DNA of 8,810 bases from an uncultured Alistipes sp. (lineage in GTDB: Bacteria; Bacteroidota; Bacteroidia; Bacteroidales; Rikenellaceae): NCBI GenBank assembly GCA_934754975.1, contig CAKVKI010000106.1, positions 1-8,810 on the forward strand. The letters are read 5' to 3'. The position numbers and the translations under genes were made by a program. Of the stretch, positions 6,389 to 8,810 are shown piece after piece. The first letter of the stretch is position 1; each line of letters opens with the position of its first letter. The notes under the pieces were generated by a model that worked only from the letters and a program-made list of their open reading frames with translations, did no database searches and was not told where the DNA came from.

Positions 6389-7546
6389 ATGAAAAAGAGT
6401 CTGGTAGCCCTGGCATTCGGAACGCTTGCGCTCGGGATGTCGGAGTTCGTGATGATGGGTATTCTGCCCGATATCGCCCGGAGTATCGGGGTTTCGATTC
6501 CCGAGGCCGGGCACCTCATTTCCGCCTATGCGCTGGGCGTCTGCTTCGGCGCGCCGCTCATTGTACTCATTGCGCGTACACGGCCGCTGAAACAGATCCT
6601 GCTGGCGCTTACGGCGATGATCGCCGTCGGAAACCTCTGCGCGTCCCTCGCCCCCGATTACTGGTCGCTGATGGGCATGCGTTTCGTCTCGGGACTTCCC
6701 CACGGCGCATTCTTCGGCGTGGGGTCGATCGTCGCCGAGCGGGTCGCCGATGCCGGGAAACGGACCGAAGCCGTGTCGATTATGATCGTCGGCATGACCG
6801 TCGCCAACCTCTTCGGCGTGCCGTTGGGGACCTATATCAGCAATGTGCTGACATGGCGTGCGACATTCGGGATCGTGGCCGTCTGGGGCGTCGTGGCGCT
6901 GCTGCTCGTGCGGTTGTGGGTGCCCCGCATGGAGCCGCTGCCCGACACGGGGCTGAAAGGCCAGTTCCGGTTCCTGCGGAGCCTTGCGCCGTGGCTAGTG
7001 CTGTTCTCTGTGATGCTCGGCAACGGCGGTATCTTCTGCTGGTACAGTTACGTCAGCCCGCTGATGATCCACACTTCGGGATTCACGGCCGACGACCTGA
7101 CATTGATTATCATGCTCGCCGGGTTCGGCATGTTCGCGGGCAACATCATCGGCGGCCATTTCTCCGACCGGTTTACGCCCGAGAAGGTCGTACGTTTCAC
7201 GCTGGCCGTAGCCGCAGCGGCGCTCCTCGCGATTTATTTCGGGGCGCATGTCCGTTACCTCTCCGTTGCTTTGATGGTACTCTGCACCGGGTGCCTGTTC
7301 TGCGTTTCGTCGCCCCAGCAGCTGCTTATCCTGGAGAATTCGCGCGGCGGCGAGATGCTGGGGGCGGCCTTGGTGCAGGTGGCTTTCAACCTGGGCAATG
7401 CGCTGGGCGCCTATTGCGGCGGCCTGCCGATCGACTACGGACTGGGTTATCAATATACGGCTCTCGCCGGCATGGGCTTCGTCCTGCTCGGATTGCTGAC
7501 GGTTGTGGTTTATATGCGTAAATATCCCCGCCATGCGATGCGATAA
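6389..7546 (+). CDS. MFS efflux transporter, DHA1 / AraJ-YdhP type
   Basis: This 385-residue integral membrane protein of the major facilitator superfamily has about 12 predicted helices. The start (ALAFGTLALGMSEFVMMGILPDIARSIGVSIPEAGHLISAYALG) is characteristic of the drug:H+ antiporter-1 group that includes AraJ and YdhP. The loop between helices 2 and 3 (LIARTRPLKQIL) occupies the place of MFS motif A but is degenerate. SGLPHGAFFGVGSIVAERV in the fourth helix is another hallmark of the group. GNIIGGHFSDRF near residues 251-262 is the corresponding loop of the second half. Length is normal for the family, so the gene looks intact. The substrate cannot be told; export of sugars, purine-like compounds or drugs has been proposed for relatives. 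Transcription probably starts from the TATTTTTG at 6352. Its last 14 bases overlap the Nudix gene, implying coupled translation. Confidence 0.85.
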   Translation: MKKSLVALAFGTLALGMSEFVMMGILPDIARSIGVSIPEAGHLISAYALGVCFGAPLIVLIARTRPLKQILLALTAMIAVGNLCASLAPDYWSLMGMRFVSGLPHGAFFGVGSIVAERVADAGKRTEAVSIMIVGMTVANLFGVPLGTYISNVLTWRATFGIVAVWGVVALLLVRLWVPRMEPLPDTGLKGQFRFLRSLAPWLVLFSVMLGNGGIFCWYSYVSPLMIHTSGFTADDLTLIIMLAGFGMFAGNIIGGHFSDRFTPEKVVRFTLAVAAAALLAIYFGAHVRYLSVALMVLCTGCLFCVSSPQQLLILENSRGGEMLGAALVQVAFNLGNALGAYCGGLPIDYGLGYQYTALAGMGFVLLGLLTVVVYMRKYPRHAMR

Positions 7547-8033
7547 CGGTTCGGAACTTTTCCCGGAGGTCGATCCGACCGGCGCTGTCGTCGGATCGGC
7601 TACGCGCGGCGAGTGCCACGGCGGGTCGATGCTGCTGCATCCGGTGGTGCATCTGCACCTGTTCAATTCCCGGGGTGAACTCTACCTCCAGAAACGTCCG
7701 GAGTGGAAAGATATCCAGCCCGGACGCTGGGACACGGCTGTGGGCGGGCATGTCGATTACGGCGAGACGGTGGCCGAAGCCCTGCGGCGCGAAGTGCGCG
7801 AGGAGCTGGGAATAACCGATTTTACGCCCGGGCGGGTGGCGGTCTACGTATTCCGCTCGGAGCGGGAGTGCGAACTGGTTTACGTCCATCGTGCGGTTTA
7901 TGACGGACCGGTGGCCCCGAGCGACGAACTGGACGGGGGCAGGTTCTGGAGCCGGGACGAAGTGCTGGAAAACTTGGGCAAAGGAGTGTTCACCCCGAAT
8001 TTCGAAGGCGAAGTGTCGCTGATTTTTGAATAA
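7533..8033 (+). CDS. Nudix hydrolase, IPP-isomerase-like / YfcD type
   Basis: This 166-residue protein has a perfect Nudix box at about residues 77-99: GHVDYGETVAEALRREVREE followed by LGI, fitting Gx5Ex7REUxEExGU, which binds divalent metal and cleaves nucleoside diphosphate-linked compounds. The N-terminus (ELFPEVDPTGAVVGSATRGECHGG, then LLHPVVHLHLFNSRGELYLQKRPEWKDIQPGRWDTAVGG) is that of the YfcD group, which resembles isopentenyl-diphosphate isomerase and is often misannotated as such; the true substrate is unknown. The start is taken at the ATG at 7533, which reuses bases of the last transporter codons and gives MRCDNGSELF, the usual family beginning. A start at 7503 would add ten hydrophobic residues inside the transporter gene and is less likely. 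The 14-bp overlap in another frame suggests translational coupling to the transporter. The cytosolic enzyme ends just before the next promoter, whose -33 box lies in its last codons. Confidence 0.88.
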   Translation: MRCDNGSELFPEVDPTGAVVGSATRGECHGGSMLLHPVVHLHLFNSRGELYLQKRPEWKDIQPGRWDTAVGGHVDYGETVAEALRREVREELGITDFTPGRVAVYVFRSERECELVYVHRAVYDGPVAPSDELDGGRFWSRDEVLENLGKGVFTPNFEGEVSLIFE

Positions 8034-8054
8034 CCGCTTTTTTTGTTATCTTTG
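8025..8054 (+). promoter_or_regulatory. Bacteroidetes promoter: TTTG -33 and TATCTTTG -7
   Basis: TTTG at 8025-8028, inside the end of the Nudix gene, and TATCTTTG at 8047-8054 are separated by 18 nt, close to the 19-21 nt usual for Bacteroidetes housekeeping promoters. The -7 octamer is identical to the one at 1370. Transcription should begin near 8061. It could drive a small RNA, the MscS-family gene, or both. Confidence 0.6.
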
Positions 8055-8060
8055 TAATCC

Positions 8061-8193
8061 GGGAAATGGTTAGGGAGCAGCGACTTAATATCTGGCAGGC
8101 CGATCTGCGCCACGCTGTGTCCCAGGCCGCTTTGCCCGGGACGGACCGACGCTGCCGGACATGTGCGGCGTTCCTGTTCCATGCTTCTTTTTT
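8061..8193 (+). ncRNA. Candidate structured small RNA or long structured 5' leader
   Basis: Starting at the predicted transcription start, the sequence can be folded almost end to end. An outer helix pairs GAA-ATGG (8063-8069) with CCAT-gc-TTC (8179-8187), directly followed by TTTTTT (8188-8193), as at an intrinsic terminator. Inside, GGGA (8073-8076) and CAGCG (8078-8082) pair with CGCTG (8113-8117) and TCCC (8120-8123). An inner TGGC (8093-8096) pairs with GCCA (8109-8112). CGCTGC (8150-8155) pairs with GCGGCG (8165-8170). An alternative hairpin 8119-8142 competes with the GGGA/TCCC helix. I checked for SRP RNA and tmRNA hallmarks and do not see them; a 6S-type RNA is conceivable but unproven. 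A 43-codon open frame (8066-8197) shares the space and is the main rival. The folding was done by eye. Confidence 0.35.
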
Positions 8194-8226
8194 GTAAAAC
8201 GACGACCTCGGAACCATTTTTACAAA
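8191..8226. repeat. Perfect 9-bp inverted repeat before the MscS-family gene
   Basis: TTTGTAAAA (8191-8199) and TTTTACAAA (8218-8226) are exact reverse complements separated by 18 nt. The arms lie 28 nt before the ATG at 8255. The element could be a regulator binding site or a stem in the mRNA leader; its left arm overlaps the T-run that ends the candidate RNA. No protein can be assigned to it. Confidence 0.5.
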
Positions 8227-8254
8227 CAGGTCTGATAATTGATAGGAATGCCGT

Positions 8255-8810
8255 ATGCAGACACTCCTGAAACATTGGGCCCACGTCCTGCTCGAATGGC
8301 TGGGACTTTCGGCCGCATCGAATAACGGCTGGGATCGCTGGGTAGCTTTTACTCTGGTGCTGCTGGCGGTGGCGCTCTTCGACTTCGTGTGCCGCACGAT
8401 CCTCGTGCGCGGTATGCGGCGTATCGTGAAGCGAACCAAGGCAACCTGGGACGACGACCTGTTCAATCCCGCCGTGCTGAGCCGCCTGTGCAACCTCGTC
8501 AGCTCCATCGTGCTGGTGATTGTCCTGCCGGTGGTTTTCGACGAGCAGTCCGATGCCCGGATCTTGGTGACGCGGCTGGTCGAAGTCTATGTCGTCGTGG
8601 CGGTATTCCGCTTTATCAATGCCGTATTGCATGCGGTCTTCCAGATCGCTTCGGCGCGTCCCGCATGGCAGAACAAACCGATCAAGGGGCTTCGGCAAAC
8701 CGCGCAGGGCATTGCGGCGCTGATCTGCGGAATCCTGATCGTTTCGATTCTGATCGACAAATCGCCGGCCAGCCTGTTGGCCGGCCTGGGCGCCTCGGCG
8801 GCGATTATCA
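8255..8810 (+). CDS. MscS-family mechanosensitive ion channel, N-terminal part (cut by window end)
   Basis: The first 185 codons are present with no stop before the window ends. Channels of this family open under membrane tension and release solutes on osmotic downshock. Four hydrophobic segments are visible at about residues 27-46, 80-94, 104-125 and 149-168. They are followed by IDKSPASLLAGLGASAAII, which is the beginning of the pore-lining helix of the MscS fold with its Gly/Ala pattern. The arrangement with a WDDDLF motif after the first helix, a conserved LRQT before the fourth and IDKSP before the pore helix resembles the YbdG miniconductance group (about 415 residues in E. coli), so more than half the protein probably lies outside the window. 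The start ATG at 8255 gives MQTLLKHW; an ATG at 8248 is in another frame. A weak AGGA at 8244-8247 precedes it. The gene may use the promoter at 8025-8054 through a ~190-nt leader. Confidence 0.82.
   Translation, partial: MQTLLKHWAHVLLEWLGLSAASNNGWDRWVAFTLVLLAVALFDFVCRTILVRGMRRIVKRTKATWDDDLFNPAVLSRLCNLVSSIVLVIVLPVVFDEQSDARILVTRLVEVYVVVAVFRFINAVLHAVFQIASARPAWQNKPIKGLRQTAQGIAALICGILIVSILIDKSPASLLAGLGASAAII

Noticed and set aside
5156..6703. Antisense open frame of 515 codons opposite the OstA-like gene, the gap and the transporter start
   Set aside because: It crosses two real genes and a promoter region, and its sequence is His/Arg-rich without recognisable motifs.
7503..7532. Nudix start at 7503
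   Set aside because: It would add ten hydrophobic residues read from inside the transporter gene; the ATG at 7533 gives the normal family N-terminus.
8061..8193. SRP RNA or tmRNA in the structured gap
   Set aside because: The conserved GGAAGGAAGCAG loop region of SRP RNA and the alanine-acceptor ends of tmRNA are not present.

Overview
The window reads as high-GC DNA of a Bacteroidetes bacterium, probably a gut Bacteroidales such as an Alistipes relative, joined at its left end to DNA of a different kind, probably from a Clostridia-type Firmicute. For positions ~900-8810 the evidence is promoters of the Bacteroidetes TAnnTTTG type, starts without clear Shine-Dalgarno sequences, frequent TCG serine codons, and a lipoprotein / SurA-like / OstA-like gene order that I know from Bacteroidales. 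The genus is an inference. For ~1-880 the evidence is a consensus sigma-70 promoter with extended -10, a GGAGG ribosome binding site at ideal spacing, no TCG among ten serine codons, and a DUF975-type membrane protein, a family typical of Firmicutes.

Layout, all genes on the + strand. 1-309: AT-rich upstream DNA, promoter and 5' leader. 310-1329: one open frame whose N-terminal ~180 residues look like DUF975 and whose C-terminal ~150 residues are a CPBP (Abi/CAAX) intramembrane protease core; the change falls at about 855-900. 1389-6163: a tight three-gene operon with 4-nt gaps for outer-membrane biogenesis: a SurA-N-like lipoprotein, a SurA-like chaperone with two parvulin domains, and a very long OstA/LptA-like protein with an Asp-Ser-Leu repeat plus TolA-like helical insertion. 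6164-6388: structured intergenic DNA ending in a promoter. 6389-8033: an AraJ-type MFS efflux transporter overlapping by 14 bp with a Nudix hydrolase. 8034-8254: a Bacteroidetes promoter followed by a highly structured ~130-nt stretch ending in a T-run (candidate small RNA or leader), then an inverted repeat. 8255-8810: the first 185 codons of an MscS-family mechanosensitive channel, cut by the window end.

The operon genes form one pathway: chaperoning and folding of outer-membrane proteins together with lipopolysaccharide transport across the periplasm, parallel to the surA-lptD linkage of enterobacteria. The MFS/Nudix pair is a separate unit. The two observations most worth checking are the cross-phylum gene fusion at the left, which is more likely an assembly or binning chimera than a new protein, and the candidate noncoding RNA at ~8061-8193. 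I see no rRNA, tRNA, CRISPR array, insertion sequence or phage gene.
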